DNA of 64,000 nucleotides from Girardinichthys multiradiatus. Taxonomy: Eukaryota > Chordata > Actinopteri > Cyprinodontiformes > Goodeidae. The notes under the pieces were generated by a model. The model saw nothing but the letters and a program-made list of their open reading frames with translations. It searched no databases and had not been told where the DNA came from. Each line of letters begins with the position of its first letter. Within the stretch, counting starts at the first letter, position 1. The DNA is taken from positions 2,763,731 to 2,827,730 of the forward strand of contig NC_061816.1 in the NCBI RefSeq assembly GCF_021462225.1, read 5' to 3'. The position numbers and the translations under genes were made by a program. Positions 1 to 11,529 of the stretch are shown here, in pieces.

Positions 1-937
1 ACCTGGAATTAAGGGCTGGAAAGATGGCAGCGAAGGAGAACAGGTTCATGAAAGAAGAAACATATTTTAATGAAATGTTGGGATTGCTCACAATATAATT
101 AAAATAAATAAATGTGTGTTTAGGGTCTTACCATTCCATTCAAATCGAAGAAAATCAATTTTATACCAGTTTTGTTTTTTAGAAATGTAAGAAATGATGA
201 CAACGGAGCCTTAGGAGTGGGAGAGAGAGTAAAAAGTAATCTTTATAGATGAGAAAAAAGTGCGTTTATTTGAGCCACAGTAAACAGAGTTTCTCTCCGT
301 TTAAGAACAACTTTAGTCCGTTGGACTTAGCAGAATTTTTTTTCTAAATATCACAAAATGTGTCATTATCTTCTTCAGCCAAATGTTTTTTTTTCATCAG
401 TTATAAACTGTTAATCTTCATCCTTCACGTCAACTACTAACAAAAAATTCAAACCAAATCAAATTATTGTGAGGCTTTTTTGTTTGATTCACAATCATTT
501 ACATTTAATGAAAACCCAGCCAAGGCAGAGAGCTGCTACATGTCCTGTGTTACATTAACTTTAAGTGACTAATAAACCGGGCCGCTGTCTGATGAAAATT
601 TAACTTTAGTGCCTGGGCTAAAGACGCCCCCTGGTGGTGCCTCTGCATTATAAGTTAATTTGTTCCACGATGGAGCTCTTAACTGGAATTATTCATATGT
701 GGAATCCATTTTCCTCGTTGAAATAAACTGAAATACAATTAATCCATTCTAGACCCCCGAAACAACACAATGCACATGAACATGAACATGAAGGTGCTCT
801 AAATATTTGGTTCTGTGTTACAAAAAGATGAAGTAAAAGTATGCCTTTTAATGGAGTTCAGACGAAAATTCAGAATGAAAGACTCACCTTCACCGCCTCC
901 ACCTTCCAATGACTCTGCGGTGCGTCTCCCGGCCTTC
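1..937. other. Intergenic, no gene seen
   Basis: AT-rich non-coding DNA. I see no recognisable gene, transposase or RNA gene. The only notable site is the CTCF-like motif at 623-641, listed separately. A 77-codon open frame at 815-1048 runs into the L2 tail and is not credible. Confidence 0.6.
623..641 (-). promoter_or_regulatory. CTCF-like motif
   Basis: Read on the minus strand the sequence is GGCACCACCAGGGGGCGTC. This closely fits the vertebrate CTCF core CCACCAGGGGGCG. It is a motif match only. Such matches also occur inside SINE-type repeats, so occupancy is unknown. Confidence 0.45.
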
Positions 938-1066
938 CAATCAATTCAATTCAGTTCAATTCAATTCAGGTTATTTATAAAGCACCAATTCACAACACAT
1001 GTTGTCTCAAGGCACTTCACAACAGTCAGGTTCATACATTCCAATTAATCCTAACCATTGAACATA
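938..1066 (-). repeat. L2-type LINE 3' tail fragment
   Basis: On the minus strand this reads ...GGATTAATTGGAATGTATGAACC... and ends in repeated GAATTGAATT. It matches the tails at 2330-2461 and 36235-36345. Only the last ~130 bp of the element is present, which is typical of severe 5' truncation of a LINE. Confidence 0.75.
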
Positions 1067-2034
1067 GCAGTCAATCAGCATCCTGTCTGCCTGATTCTCC
1101 ATCCAATCACCTTCCGACGCCTCGCTTTTAAAGGACCTTCAGCTGAGCTCATCCCTCCTCCACCCCACCTCCACCATCTTCCTTCCAATCTCCTCCCAGC
1201 TTCCCTGGCCGCCAACCCACCACCAATGTTGGATCGGGGGGAAGACATCTCTAAATGTAAACCTTACAAATGTTCATATTAACTCATGTCATTCTCAGCA
1301 TTCATGTCTTCCTCCCAGGTCCGAGCGCCAAAGAAATAACTGTGTAATTTCACATCATTAAAAACTTTTCTAATTGCCATCCCTTTTCTTTGTGAGTCTT
1401 TTCAGATTGCATTAACTGCGGAACGGATGTGGAACAGAAAAACTGCCGAGTAAATATGAAGAAAACAGGAAAATTAAGTAAATCACAGTAAAAGCATATG
1501 AATGAATTTCTAAAACAGGAACGCCAAATTTGCCTGAATCCTTTTACAAAAGTAAATGATTCAATAAATAAATAACTAGGCAGAGAGCTGGGGCAAATTG
1601 CTTTCAGCTGTCTCACTCCCATCAGTTGTGACAACAGCTCGCTGTTGAAGTCACCTTTTCCCAGGGGAAACGGGTCATTTCTCTGTAATTCTGGCCGCTC
1701 TGATTTAATTAATTGCCGAGATCTTACACGTACTTGTCTTCCTTGATTTTTTGGCCTTGTGCCTAAAACATGCCAGGGGGGTCTGCCAGTGGATTCATTT
1801 ACAGCGTTCTGTTTGCTGGCTGAGTCGTTGGGCTGGCTGTCACTGTTTGGGATCACAGGCAGAGTTTAATTATCGTTGTACTCCATGTGAACCTCAACAT
1901 TCACAATTCATTCTCCTTAGGAAATGGGGCGCTCCATGCAGTATGGAGTCTGCATTGCTTCTTTTAAGTTTTAATTTTGTTCTTTGCACCTCTTTTAAAC
2001 ATTCATTCATTCAGCTTCTATACCACTTATTCCA
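1067..2034. other. Intergenic, unassigned open frame only
   Basis: No recognised gene. A 168-codon frame at 1350-1856 on the minus strand starts MIPNSDSQPND. I see no domain, transmembrane pattern or splice context for it, and composition is ordinary. It may be chance. Confidence 0.5.
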
Positions 2035-2461
2035 TTTTGTGTCTCTGCTCTGTTCTCTCAAACCCCCAGTCGGTCGTGGCAGATGGCCGCTCACACTGAG
2101 CCTGGTTCTGGTTCTGCTGGAGGTTTCTTCCTGTTAAAAGGGAGTTTTTCCTCTCCATTGTCGCTACATGCATGCTCAGTATGACGGATTGCTGCAAAGT
2201 CAACACCAGTGACTGTCCACTGTCTCTACATGCTCATCCAGGAGGAGTTAATGCTGCAAGTCACTGACTGGATGCAATCTGCTGGGTTTCCTTAGATAGA
2301 AAAACTTTTTATCCAATTTGAATAAATAACTGAATCTAACTGAACTGTTCAATGGTTAGGATTAATTGGAATGTATGAACCTGACTGTTGTGAAGAACCT
2401 TGAGACGACGTGTTGTGAATTAGCGCTGTATAAATAAACTGAATTGAACTGAATTGAATTG
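2035..2461 (+). mobile_element. L2-type LINE 3' untranslated end
   Basis: The stretch from TTTTGTGTCTCTGCTCTG to the terminal GAATTGAACTGAATTG tail is nearly the same as 35925-36345, where it follows L2 coding sequence. That copy lets me assign this orphan 3' end to the L2 clade (Maui-like in fish, from family knowledge). No coding part remains; the copy is 5'-truncated. Confidence 0.8.
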
Positions 2462-2765
2462 GGTTGCAGGTGCCTATCTCCAGCAGTCTATGGGCGAGAG
2501 GTAGGGTCTACCCTGGACAGGTCGCCAATCCATCGCAGGGCAACACAGAGACATAAAGAACAAACAATCATGCACACACTCATTCACGCCTAAGGGCAAT
2601 TTAGAGAGACCAATTAACCTAACAGACATGTCTTTGGATGGTTGGAGGAAGCCGGAGAACCTGGTGAGAACCCACGCATGCACGGGGTGAACATGAAAGC
2701 TACATGCAGAAAGACCTCTGGCCGGGAGTCCAACCCAGGACCTTCTTGTTGCAAGTGCTACCTTA
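2462..2765 (-). repeat. Interspersed fish repeat, class unassigned
   Basis: The minus strand begins with GTAGCACTTGCAACAAGAAG and includes a stretch ending GGCGACCTGTCCAGGGT. A second copy lies at 24815-25085 on the plus strand. The element is very common in fish genomes and looks like a SINE or a LINE tail; I cannot assign the class from sequence alone. It abuts the L2 tail with no spacer. Confidence 0.7.
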
Positions 2766-4030
2766 CCCTTTTAAACAACAACCAGTTGAAGACCAAACCT
2801 GTTCTTCAACCGGTTCAGCTGCAGAGCCCCTGCTAGGTCCATCCCCCTCCACACCAGACTCAACATCTCCTCATTCTATAACAAACTTCACACCCAGCCC
2901 CCTCTCCATGCTGCTGCATTCCTCAGATTCTGATCCAAAGAAATTCATGCATACATTTGGTTTCATTAATAAACAGAGGCAGAAAATCCCAGACAGTAAA
3001 AATCACATCTGGACCAGCAGAGTTTATTCCAGATGCTCACACATAGATGGTTTAAAAAGACAAATTTGAGTTAGTCTTCTGGCTTTAATGGACCATAAGG
3101 CTTAAATCATTGATGTTGAGCTTTCTACTGGTAAATACATTGAAGTGTTTTTTCTTTGTTAACAGTTATCTCTTAAATCATGAATATGTTGAAGAAGAAA
3201 ATGGGCATTTTTAGAAGTTTGATCATTTGGTCTCTTTTTTCATTTTTATTCCCATCTGAGGAAAAAACTGTGGTTCTGAGAGCTGTTCCTAGTGGTTCTG
3301 AGTTACTACATTAATATCTCCTGTCTGATTGATGCCTGGTTGATTTCTCCAGCTGATAAAATGTGTGTGAAATGATTTATTTCTTTATCTGATAAAAGAC
3401 GTTACAGTTTGGAAACAGTTAAAGTATATAAGAGGTAAAGGTCTGGATGTTGCTACACAAATATTCATAACTAATAAACAATGAGGAGTATTTGTTCAAA
3501 TCTGACACAGATTTAACTCAAACATTTCCTCCAGTGATGTAAAGATGCTGATATAACCCACAGCTCTGTGAACCTCATCATTCTGTGTTGCTTAGAAATA
3601 AAAAAGGTTTGGAAGGATATATTTCCTGATTTATCCTGAATAAGGTGGGTAATGTTTGTTTTTCTGATATTTGAATATTTTATGTCCCTAAATATGATCA
3701 GAAATTTTGAGAATTAATCACTAATCCATTATTTTACACAAATGCAACTTTTCTAGACTAAAATCTCCCTGTATTGCAGTCTACAAGGATTCTGACTTCA
3801 ATGTAAATGATATCCAAACCTGTTGGAACAAGAAGGCAGGTAGAACTAGAAATATTTGTGTTTCCTTGGAAGTTTGTTCTAATGTTCAAATGATTTTCAT
3901 TATTTGGGGCCTCCTGGCTCATTGCTCGGCATTTTAATTGTTACCTTGTCTCAACACATTTCATCCGGATTTTGAAATATTCACTTTGAAACATCGTGTT
4001 TGTCAACAACAGTAATACATAATAACAATA
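2766..4030. other. Intergenic, no gene seen
   Basis: About 1.26 kb of AT-rich DNA. I find no long reading frame with protein-like content, no repeat shared with the rest of the window and no RNA gene. Confidence 0.5.
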
Positions 4031-4035
4031 AAAAT

Positions 4036-4112
4036 ATGGTCGTGATTTCCGGTGCCGCTGGCCCCGCCCCCTCTTCCCAAACACGTGGATCTCTTCCGGG
4101 TTCTTCATCCTT
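4036..4112 (+). promoter_or_regulatory. Possible GC-box/ETS promoter
   Basis: A local rise in GC contains CCCCGCCCCC (Sp1-type GC box) and two TTCCGG cores (ETS type), surrounded by AT-rich DNA. It lies just upstream of the coding-like segment at 4156-4305. The combination resembles a TATA-less vertebrate promoter, but there is no transcript evidence in sequence alone. Confidence 0.35.
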
Positions 4113-4155
4113 TGTTCCCTGTTCGTCAGCAGCCCAGAAGCGGGAGTGTTGATAA

Positions 4156-4524
4156 AGCTGTAAGAGAGCTGCAGCAGCAGCAGTTGATGAACTCTGGAAA
4201 GAAGTCCAGCAGCTTGAGGAACATCTGGTCAAAGAAACTGGAGGGAAGCAGGAGCTCAAACAGCGGCAGGACGCAGCAGAGGAAGAGACACCAGATGATG
4301 GATGATGTTTTCCAGCCCAGATTAGGTTTGGATGTTTCCTTCTTCATGCCAACTGTGTGGATGGTAGTTAAAGTTTAGGAGCCGTTTTCAGTCTGCTGGT
4401 GGATTATTCCTCTGAATTAGAACTCGTTGTTAGGATAGTGAAACATCAGCAGGAGCTTCTGGAGCCCAGCTCAGAAATATTAGAGTTTGAAACGACAGAG
4501 GATCATCTAACTGCGGTGAAGTGA
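4156..4524 (+). pseudogene. Possible coiled-coil coding relic or first exon
   Basis: One frame reads protein-like on both sides of two stops. 4156-4302 encodes a charged heptad-like stretch (DELWKEVQQLEEHLVKE) followed by KQELKQRQDAAEEE. It is closed by TGA at 4303. The same frame reopens after TAA at 4369 and encodes LELVVRIVKHQQELLEPSSE up to TGA at 4522. The first part is predicted to form an amphipathic coiled coil. I do not recognise the family. It could be a 5' exon of the zinc-finger locus whose leader exon is at 9119, a retro-relic, or chance. Its place behind a promoter-like GC patch is the main reason to list it. Confidence 0.25.
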
Positions 4525-5129
4525 GCCGACGATCGCTGACGGTAGAAATCAGATGCGTCCATCCATGGTGTATTACGGTAGAGGAGCGGTATGGGAGCCG
4601 CTGGAAGCACAAAGATCTGTTTGTTGGGAATGATTACAGCTGCAGGATGCCCGTTTATCCCAAGAGAGGAGCTGTGTCCTTTTAATGAACCGGTATATTT
4701 ATGTAGTAATATATTTACTTGAACATAAATAAAAAATGCAGTGGAAACGCCGACATTTTTAAAAAACGTGACACAAATAAGCAAGTTCTGGGATAAGTAT
4801 GTGGTTTCAGAAAGCCAGGTAGCCGTTACCCTGAGTCAAGTTACCCCTGCAACTTACTCTGTGCTCAGTAGCAGGGATTATTGAGCCAACTCTGGCTGAG
4901 GTCTACTTTCTAGCAGAGACATGGCACAAGGAAAGTGTCAGAAATGGTGTGAACTTCTCTGGATAAATGCTACATAGATGATAAGTAAAACAAAAATAGT
5001 TATTGACTAACTGAATAAAGTTAAAGCACATATGTTGCGTATGTTTGCATATATTATGACGCATTTAAAGTAACCTTAAAAATGTATTAAGAAATTGATA
5101 AATCTTTACTGAATTAAAAAAAGAGCCAC
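4525..5129. other. Intergenic, no gene seen
   Basis: No recognisable coding or repeat content. Short open frames on the minus strand (for example 4503-4784) show no protein-like pattern. Confidence 0.5.
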
Positions 5130-5420
5130 ATTAGAGCCACATCCTCTTCTCCCTCTACACTGGACAATGACTGGACCTCAGCTGACCCGTCTGTGAAACT
5201 CCTGAAGTTCCTCCAGACTGTTTCTCTGATGAACACTTGACAGTCAGAGATCCAGAACAACACCATGCATACCTGGACTGATCTCACATTATACTCTATT
5301 GGAAACTCAGTTGTGTTTATATGTACATTTAAAAATATATTCTTTATTATTGAGAACAAAGTGGACCTGAGTCAAACTCCTGATTCTGATCATTCTGTCC
5401 ACTGCATGTGCGTGACTTCT
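5130..5420 (+). mobile_element. Rex1-like LINE, deleted 3' end
   Basis: With one small indel the plus strand encodes NDWTSADPSVKLLKF, the segment just before the catalytic FADD box of a fish Rex1/CR1-type reverse transcriptase. It then jumps to the C-terminal SLMNT stop and the 3' untranslated part (CTCACATTATACTCTATTGG). The same 3' part recurs at 33052-33235. The FADD box and thumb region are deleted. Clade name is from family knowledge and less certain than the LINE call. Confidence 0.6.
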
Positions 5421-5918
5421 GCACACAGTAACAGATACTATGGCAACGTTTGGCACTGAAAAAAATGAGAAGATGAGGCAGACGTGGTAGTAAATCGGAT
5501 TTTACAGTTTTGTCTTTGTCAGTTGTTTCTACAAGTCATAACTTTCTTTTTTTCTTCTTGTGAAACTGCAATATCAACACAAAATACGAAGACATAAATA
5601 TACATAAAGCGGTGCTCTCGAATGTACTGTTTGCTTCAAGCATAGAGCAAAAATACTGCATACAACAATTTAAGCTCTAACATTACCTTCTGGAAGTTAC
5701 AAAATATGACATGAGTTAATCAGAATATTTAAAAACTGAGCTGTATTGTAACTATACTAGTATGATGTGTGATAAACTTACAAAGAAACCTTCAAGGCTC
5801 AATGACAGCAGATGGGAGTAGATTAAAAAGGTAATGCTCCGAGTACAATGACAACCCAAGATGTTTTCAAAATAAAGTACATCTTTTCAACACAATTGCA
5901 AGACATTGCTGTGGCACA
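5421..5918. other. Intergenic, no gene seen
   Basis: AT-rich. It could include the decayed LTR of the adjoining BEL/Pao relic, but I see no terminal repeat pair to support that. Confidence 0.4.
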
Positions 5919-6700
5919 TCACACTCCCCGTATGGTATTGAACATGATACCACTATAGATGTTGAGACAACCTAGCAAACCTAAGAAAAAACGAAGTGCT
6001 GTCTGGGGTAGAAGTTTAAACATAAGTACAACTACTTCAGTTACTGGTCTAAGGAAAGTCTTAAGTGTCCCACCCTGGATGACCTTTAGGTCAAGCTTCC
6101 TAACATTATCATCAGTGCCAGGATGAGTCTTAGTGACGAGGGCCATGGGCCAAAGGTTCCATTTTATTTGAACATCTCTGAGTAGGACCAAGTCTCCTTC
6201 TTTAATGTTAGGATGTGCACCTGGCCACTTGCTTCTGGTTTGAAGAGTGGAGAGATATTATCGCCTCCAACATTCCCAAAAGACATTTGCCAAGTGCTGA
6301 ACACGTCTCCCCTGCTAAAAATAAAGATTTGCATTTTTAAAGGATCCTGGAGGAGGAGGACTACAGGTTTTCTGTGTCGCGATCATCATTGGGTTTAGAC
6401 GAGAGGGTGAATCTGTATCCGTCAGGATTGTTGTGAGAGGTCTTGCATTTATTATTGCAGAAACCTCTGCCATAAAGGTTGAAAGCACTTTGTGAGTGAG
6501 ATGTAAAGGACTAATCTGAGAAAGCATTGAGTCAACAATACGTCTTGACACTCATATCATTCTCTCCCTTACACTTCCCATGTGGGAAGAGTGAGGCAGG
6601 TTAAACAACCACGTGCATCCTTCCTCCCTTAGATACTTTGAAAGGTCTCTCTAAAATTGTAGAAAGATTTGCAGCTCTTTGCACGGATAGCAAAAAGCAT
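5919..6700 (-). pseudogene. BEL/Pao retrotransposon integrase, decayed
   Basis: The minus strand from about 6700 down encodes the end of a BEL/Pao integrase core (motif SSHMGSVRERMI, then STFMAEVSAIINARPL). After a frameshift near 6200-6320 comes the C-terminal part with VLLRDVQ and TFLRPVTEVVVL. These motifs are characteristic of the C-terminal Pol region of Pao-type LTR retrotransposons. There are in-frame stops near 6555 and 6630, so it cannot encode an enzyme. It lies next to a gag fragment of the same element (6790-7200) with protease and reverse transcriptase missing between them, an internal deletion of several kb. Confidence 0.75.
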
Positions 6701-6789
6701 TTAAGAGCATTGATAAAGCTTGATGATCTGTATGATGCATCTGTATAATAGACACACTGTATAATCTGTCTCTGCTGGTCGTTGGAAGG

Positions 6790-7250
6790 CTAACTGCTTC
6801 TTGCTACATACCCGAGAATAGTTATAATTATGCTTGCTGGAAGGAAGGATATTGAGCCCATCTCAATAGGAAGTAGGATTGCAAATGTTTTCTTGTAGTG
6901 GGAAAGCCAGAGGAGATCCCGGCTGCTGATCAGCGGCAGTGTTAGTTTCAGGACAAACTGAGGACTGGTGGCTAGAACATATTTCAGAGCGACACTCAAC
7001 ATAGTTGCTTGTTCTTTGCTTTCTGGAGTCATGTGGAATACTTGCAAAGACCAGCGAGGCTGCGTTAAGAATCTCTGCTTCAGCTTCTGCTGCTGCAACC
7101 TCCTCTTCTTGTTTTAATGCAGTTGAAGCTGCCTCCGTACGCACTTCCTCTACTTTTAACTAAGCCTTTTCAACCATGAGCTCAGTTTCTCTCTTAACAA
7201 AAGCGGAGAGAACACTAGACACGGTTCCCACATGAGTTTTATGACTGTCT
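6790..7250 (-). pseudogene. BEL/Pao gag fragment
   Basis: The minus strand encodes RTEAASTALKQEEEVAAAEA, an Ala/Glu-rich coiled-coil stretch seen in Pao-type Gag N-terminal regions, then frames drift. It lies upstream (higher coordinates) of the integrase fragment in the same orientation, as expected for one element with its middle deleted. No nucleocapsid, protease or LTR was recognised. Confidence 0.6.
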
Positions 7251-7398
7251 AGAACTTGTTTTGTTACATCCACAAACTTCACAGTATTATTATTTTAGTA
7301 TATAGATTAAACATAAGGAGATGATTGTGAAATAGAAGACACAATGATGCATTGCTTTCAAACCAATTTATGAAGAAAAACCTGAAATTTGTGGTGTA

Positions 7399-7590
7399 CC
7401 TGGGGCTCTGGTGGCTCACTTGGTAGAGCGAGCTCCCCACGTGCAGAGGCTGTATTTCTCGACATGGTTGTCCTGGTTTTGATTACCAGTTTAGCGCCAT
7501 TTGCTGCATGTCATCCTCTTCTCTCTCTCTCCACCCTCTTTTCTATCTGATTACTGTACAATAAAGGCCACTAGTGCCAAAAGAATCTAA
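7399..7590 (+). repeat. tRNA-derived SINE
   Basis: The head holds an A-box-like segment at 7411-7430 (GTGGCTCACTTGGTAGAGCG) and a decayed B box at 7475-7487. A TC-rich body and an AATAAAGGCCACTAGTGCC tail follow. This layout is that of a common fish tRNA-derived SINE. The B box has lost key bases, so Pol III activity is unlikely. Confidence 0.7.
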
Positions 7591-7675
7591 GAAATGGTGG
7601 TGCAGAGTTATATTAATCCCTCTAATTTAACACTTTCCACAACCATCTTTGGTCACAATTACAGGTGCAAGTTTT

Positions 7676-8296
7676 TTAGGGTGAGTCCCTGCTAACTTTT
7701 CTCATCATTTTCCTGAAGGTTTTTGCCCGTTCCTCTCTGTAAAACAGCTCAAGTTCCATAAGATGAGACAAAGAGTGTCTGTGCACATCAATTATCAAGT
7801 TCTGCCACAGGCACTGGATTGGATTTAGGTCTGGACTTTGACTGGGCCATTCTAAAATGTTCCCAAAAGCATCCCAACAGCATGAAGCTACCATCGTATG
7901 ACTGTAGGGATGGAGTGGTCAGGGTGATGAACAGTGTTAGTTTAGCGCCAAACATAAAGCTTTTGGTAGTTTGATCAGCTTTAGTCTCATCTGAGTAGAG
8001 GACCTTCTTCCACATTTTTGCTGTATCTCCTACAAGCCTTGTAACAAACTCCAAACAGGGTTTCTCATTTTCCATCAACAGTGGCTTTCTTCTCACCACT
8101 TGGCCATAAAATGTATATTTGTGGAGTGCATAATAAGACTTGTCCTGTGGTCAGGTTCTCCCACCTGAGCTGAGGATCTCTGCATCTCCTCCAGAGTCGT
8201 CATAGTCACCTTGACTGCTTCATGAATGCTCTCCTTGTCCAACCCAGTCGTTCTGGGCAGGGCTCTGCAACCTGTGGCTCTTTGGACCCTCGACAA
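7676..8296 (-). pseudogene. Tc1-type transposase, heavily decayed
   Basis: Three minus-strand frames in order give the HTH part (8296-8093, with GLDKESIHEAV), the catalytic start (8099-7788, VLYSDETK) and the C-terminal part (7894-7676, EWPSQSPDLNPIQCLWQ). The pattern matches Tc1/mariner DDE transposases. The second Asp region is lost and the final catalytic Glu is replaced by Gln (NPIQ). I did not find clear terminal repeats. This lineage differs from the other four Tc1 copies in the window. Confidence 0.8.
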
Positions 8297-9029
8297 TGGC
8301 TCTTAATAACTGACTAAAATTGATAAAGAATCAACGCATGTTTTTAAAATAAAGATAAAATAATAAATGCAGGTTTTAGCAGTTATTCAGGGATTGTTAA
8401 CAAATTAATTGCACTGAATTTCCCGAACAGAATGACACTAAAACAACTGGTAATATATATTTTAGATCTATTTTCTTATCATTAGGTTGGAAACTAACTT
8501 TTACATCATTTTCCACAAATATCAACATCCCATAGAAGAAAACATTTCCATCCTCTTTTTTTCCCTCATTAGTTTATAACCTAAAAATTGGAGATGAAGC
8601 GGGGTTCTTTAAAATGACAATAAAATCATAAAACATTCATATAAACGTGTTATTAATAATTAAAACTACAACTGATCATAGAATAGCTCTGATGGGTTTT
8701 GATGCGTTTCCTTTAGAAACTGTCCTCTAATGCCGGCTGATGCGTATTTCATACATACCAAGAACTGTTTAGGGAACAAGTTGCTACAATCTAGTGGTTG
8801 ATTTATGCTAAATTAGGTCTCCTCTTTCTTATCACTGTACTAAATATCTAAATGTTGTTATATCAGCTGTCTGTGCTATATTCATATGAACAATCTCTAC
8901 TTCACAAACCATCTGCTTCACAGCAAAACCCAGACAATTATGTTTTATATAATAGTGATTTAATTCAGGGGTTAAATATGAGATTCTGCACATGACCTAA
9001 ACTGTCAGTTCTTGAGGTTCAGTTTTCTC
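8297..9029. other. Intergenic, no gene seen
   Basis: AT-rich sequence with no coding or repeat pattern I recognise. Its right end runs into the intron-like segment conserved upstream of the zinc-finger leader exons. Confidence 0.5.
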
Positions 9030-9118
9030 TAAACTGCTGATCAGATGTTTTTCTCTAATGTGAATCTTTACCAGCTTAGAAACATAAAGTTGTTCATAAT
9101 GCATGTAATGTGTTTCAG

Positions 9119-9304
9119 TGCTGCCAGCAGATGTTAAAGAAGAGGCTCCTGAAGAACAGAGTCCTGATGTGGATCAGCAGGAGCCAGAGCCCCTCCAGAT
9201 AAAGGAGGAACAGGAGGAACTCTGGACCAGTCAGGAAGGAGAGCAGCTCACTGTGAAGGAGGAGACTGATACCAGGTTTCCATTAACTGCAGCTCCTATC
9301 AAGA
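9119..9304 (+). pseudogene. Orphan zinc-finger leader exon
   Basis: The exon encodes LPADVKEEAPEEQSPDVDQQ, then an acidic stretch to APIK. This is the N-terminal leader shared with zinc-finger loci A, B and C. The acceptor is TGTGTTTCAG ending at 9118 and a good donor GTAAGG follows at 9305. The upstream intron (TTGTTCATAATGCATGTAATG) is also conserved in the paralogs. In those loci the frame continues into more acidic sequence and fingers; here homology ends exactly at the donor and the next 4.7 kb is transposon sequence. It is either an exon of a gene with distant finger exons or a partial duplicate; the second seems likelier. No zinc finger follows before locus A, which has its own leader. 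Confidence 0.65.
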
Positions 9305-9539
9305 GTAAGGATTTGTTTGTGTGTGTGTCTCCTGTCTGGCAGCTAACAGTCTGGTGCATCTGGTTGTCTTTTATGATCAACAGTAGATTAGCTTCAGAAA
9401 AAGGAGGAAGAAATGAGACGTTTCCTGAGCTGAAACTGCTGGGAAAATACGACGCAAACATAATATAAAGATATCTACGCAGAACCTGGAGAGACTAAAT
9501 TAAACTATTCTGCTCTCCTACAGACTCAAAGTTCACAAC

Positions 9540-10718
9540 AAAATGTATTTAAAGGGTAAAAAAGTGGATTTTGCCGATGTCTCCTTTAACTCTGCTCTTA
9601 ATGCGCATGAACCTGTTCCTCTAGAAGCTTCCAGAAACTCTGTAATTAGTTTCTTAATTTCTTGGACAAGGTTGACATTAGGGCCTGTATTTCTCTTCCC
9701 TCCTATGACCCGTCCATCTTGGTCACCTGCCTCGCTGTCTTTGATAACTGGGAGCCTTATTTCCTTTCCTCTCTAGAGACACTGGTTATCAGTATAAAAC
9801 CATCTGGCTCCCCCTGTGATGTTCTTCCTCCACGTCGTCTTAAGGAGTTTTCTTCTTCTATTGGCCTCTTTATCCTTAAAGTTATTAATAGTAGTTTGAC
9901 CTCCAGCGTGAAGCAGAACAATTTTAAACATACTATTGTGAAATCTGGCCTCAATCATTTTGGGTTGTTAATCTTTAGGCCGATCTCCAAGTTACCTTTC
10001 ATCGTCCAAAATGTTGGAACAACAGTTTACAACCAGCTGAAGCCTTACTGGATAAATATATGAATTTGGAAGTTTCCCAGTCTGGGTTTAATCTTACCAC
10101 TGAATCTGCTCCTTCACAGGTTTTTGATGATGTATTTTTAGCAATAGATTCTGGGAACTGCTTTTAGATTTACCAGCTGCTTTTGATCCAGTGGATCATA
10201 ACGTTCTCATCTCCAGACTGGAGCAGTGGGTGGGCATCACTGGCTCAGCTCTTTAATGGTTCAGGTCCTACCTTTTTGATAGGAGTTTCTGGGTCATGAT
10301 GGATAATTTTACCTCTGCTTCTGCTGCCCTCCCCTGGGAGGTACCTCAGGGCTCAATTCTTGGTCCTCTCCTGATCTCTCTGCTGCCACTTTGTGCTTTT
10401 TTTCTTAGAAAACATTGCTTACCATTTTATTTTTATGCTGATGACTGAAGTCCATTTCCCTTTTAAAACATAATGTTTAGCCTTTCCTTGATTGTCTCAG
10501 GGAAACCAAGTTACTGAATATTCCAAATTCTAATTTAAAAACAAAATACAGAAGCCATGCTTTTTAAATCCAGTGACTCCAGCAGTATCCTTTCCTTTGA
10601 CGTTTCCTCTCTGGCCCCACATGAAAAATTCAGCAACACTAATTTCAATGTAAAAATGAACCACAGCCTAAAACCTGGCTCACAGGTCAACTCTGTCATT
10701 GAGTCCTGTCTGTCTAGT
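9540..10718 (+). mobile_element. L2-type LINE reverse transcriptase fragment
   Basis: The plus strand encodes, across several frameshifts, consecutive L2 ORF2 blocks: KPSGSPCDVLPPRRLKEFSS, FRPISKLPFI, a motif A region at about 10165-10250 (FDPVDHNVLISRLEQWVG), VPQGSILGPLL, and the catalytic box YADD at 10434-10445. The box is followed at once by TGA at 10446. A later segment (FKSSDSSSILSFDVSSLAPH) is the post-catalytic domain. Both endonuclease and 3' end are missing. The fragment is cut off at ~10718 by the LTR-like repeat. Confidence 0.85.
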
Positions 10719-11400
10719 CCTAGCAGACTAGCTGCTCAGCTAATTACGTGTTCTGTGTTGTGTTTTTAAAATCAAACTAAACTTGATTTAAAAGGTGTTT
10801 TTTAAACACAGATCGGCCGTAATGCACCAACAACGTTTATGCGTTTGGAGCCATTTTTTGGTGATATTTTAAATGTACATGTTTGGTTTTAAAGGGCTGA
10901 TAACAAGCTATAAGTTTCTTTTCTTAGCTTCAACCACTTTTGGCTAAGGCAACCCGTGACTTATGACCACCACCTTATGAGTACATTAAGAATAATTTAT
11001 ACAAAAAGGTTGTTAGTTTCCAATCGGGGAAAATAACATTTCCTTAAATATTTTACTAAATGTAATGGCTAATTAAAAACCATTAAGACTCATTTGTCCA
11101 GCAAGGTTAGGTTCTTATTCAGAATATTTTCTTAAATATTATTGTACTAAATAAAGGCAGCTAATTTAAGCACCGTTGAGAATTAGTCATTGAGAAGGTT
11201 GGTTTTATTCAGCAAATCATTCTTTGAAATATTATTTTATTAAAATAATGTTTTATCAGATCTTGCATTGTGAATGGTTGTTTGAAGGTGCACCAATTAT
11301 TGCCTAAGTTGGTTCCAAGAGTAACTTAACTTCATTTCCAGATACCTCAACATAATTCTTGGTTCTCAAACATAAATAACGATGTAATCTGATGAAATAC
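10719..11400 (+). repeat. LTR-like dispersed repeat, copy 1
   Basis: From TAGCAGACTAGCTGCTCAG to TCTTGGTTCTCAAACATAAA this region aligns with 16703-17400 in order, with many substitutions and small indels. The copies share AT-rich blocks with TTATTTTACTAAATG. In the other copy a polyadenylation-like segment follows. A solo LTR is my best guess, but no TG...CA ends or target duplication were confirmed. Confidence 0.6.
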
Positions 11401-11529
11401 ACGACATTAACTGGGAAAACGTGCTATTAATACCTTAAAAGTGTTAGCAGAATGTACAAGAAATGATTATTAAAAGAAAATCATTATGTTTAATCTCTTT
11501 AACTTGAACATTTAGTTAATCCGTCCGTC

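Noticed and set aside
1350..1856. 168-codon minus-strand frame
   Set aside because: No recognised domain, repeat match or splice context; a frame of this length can occur by chance in 64 kb.
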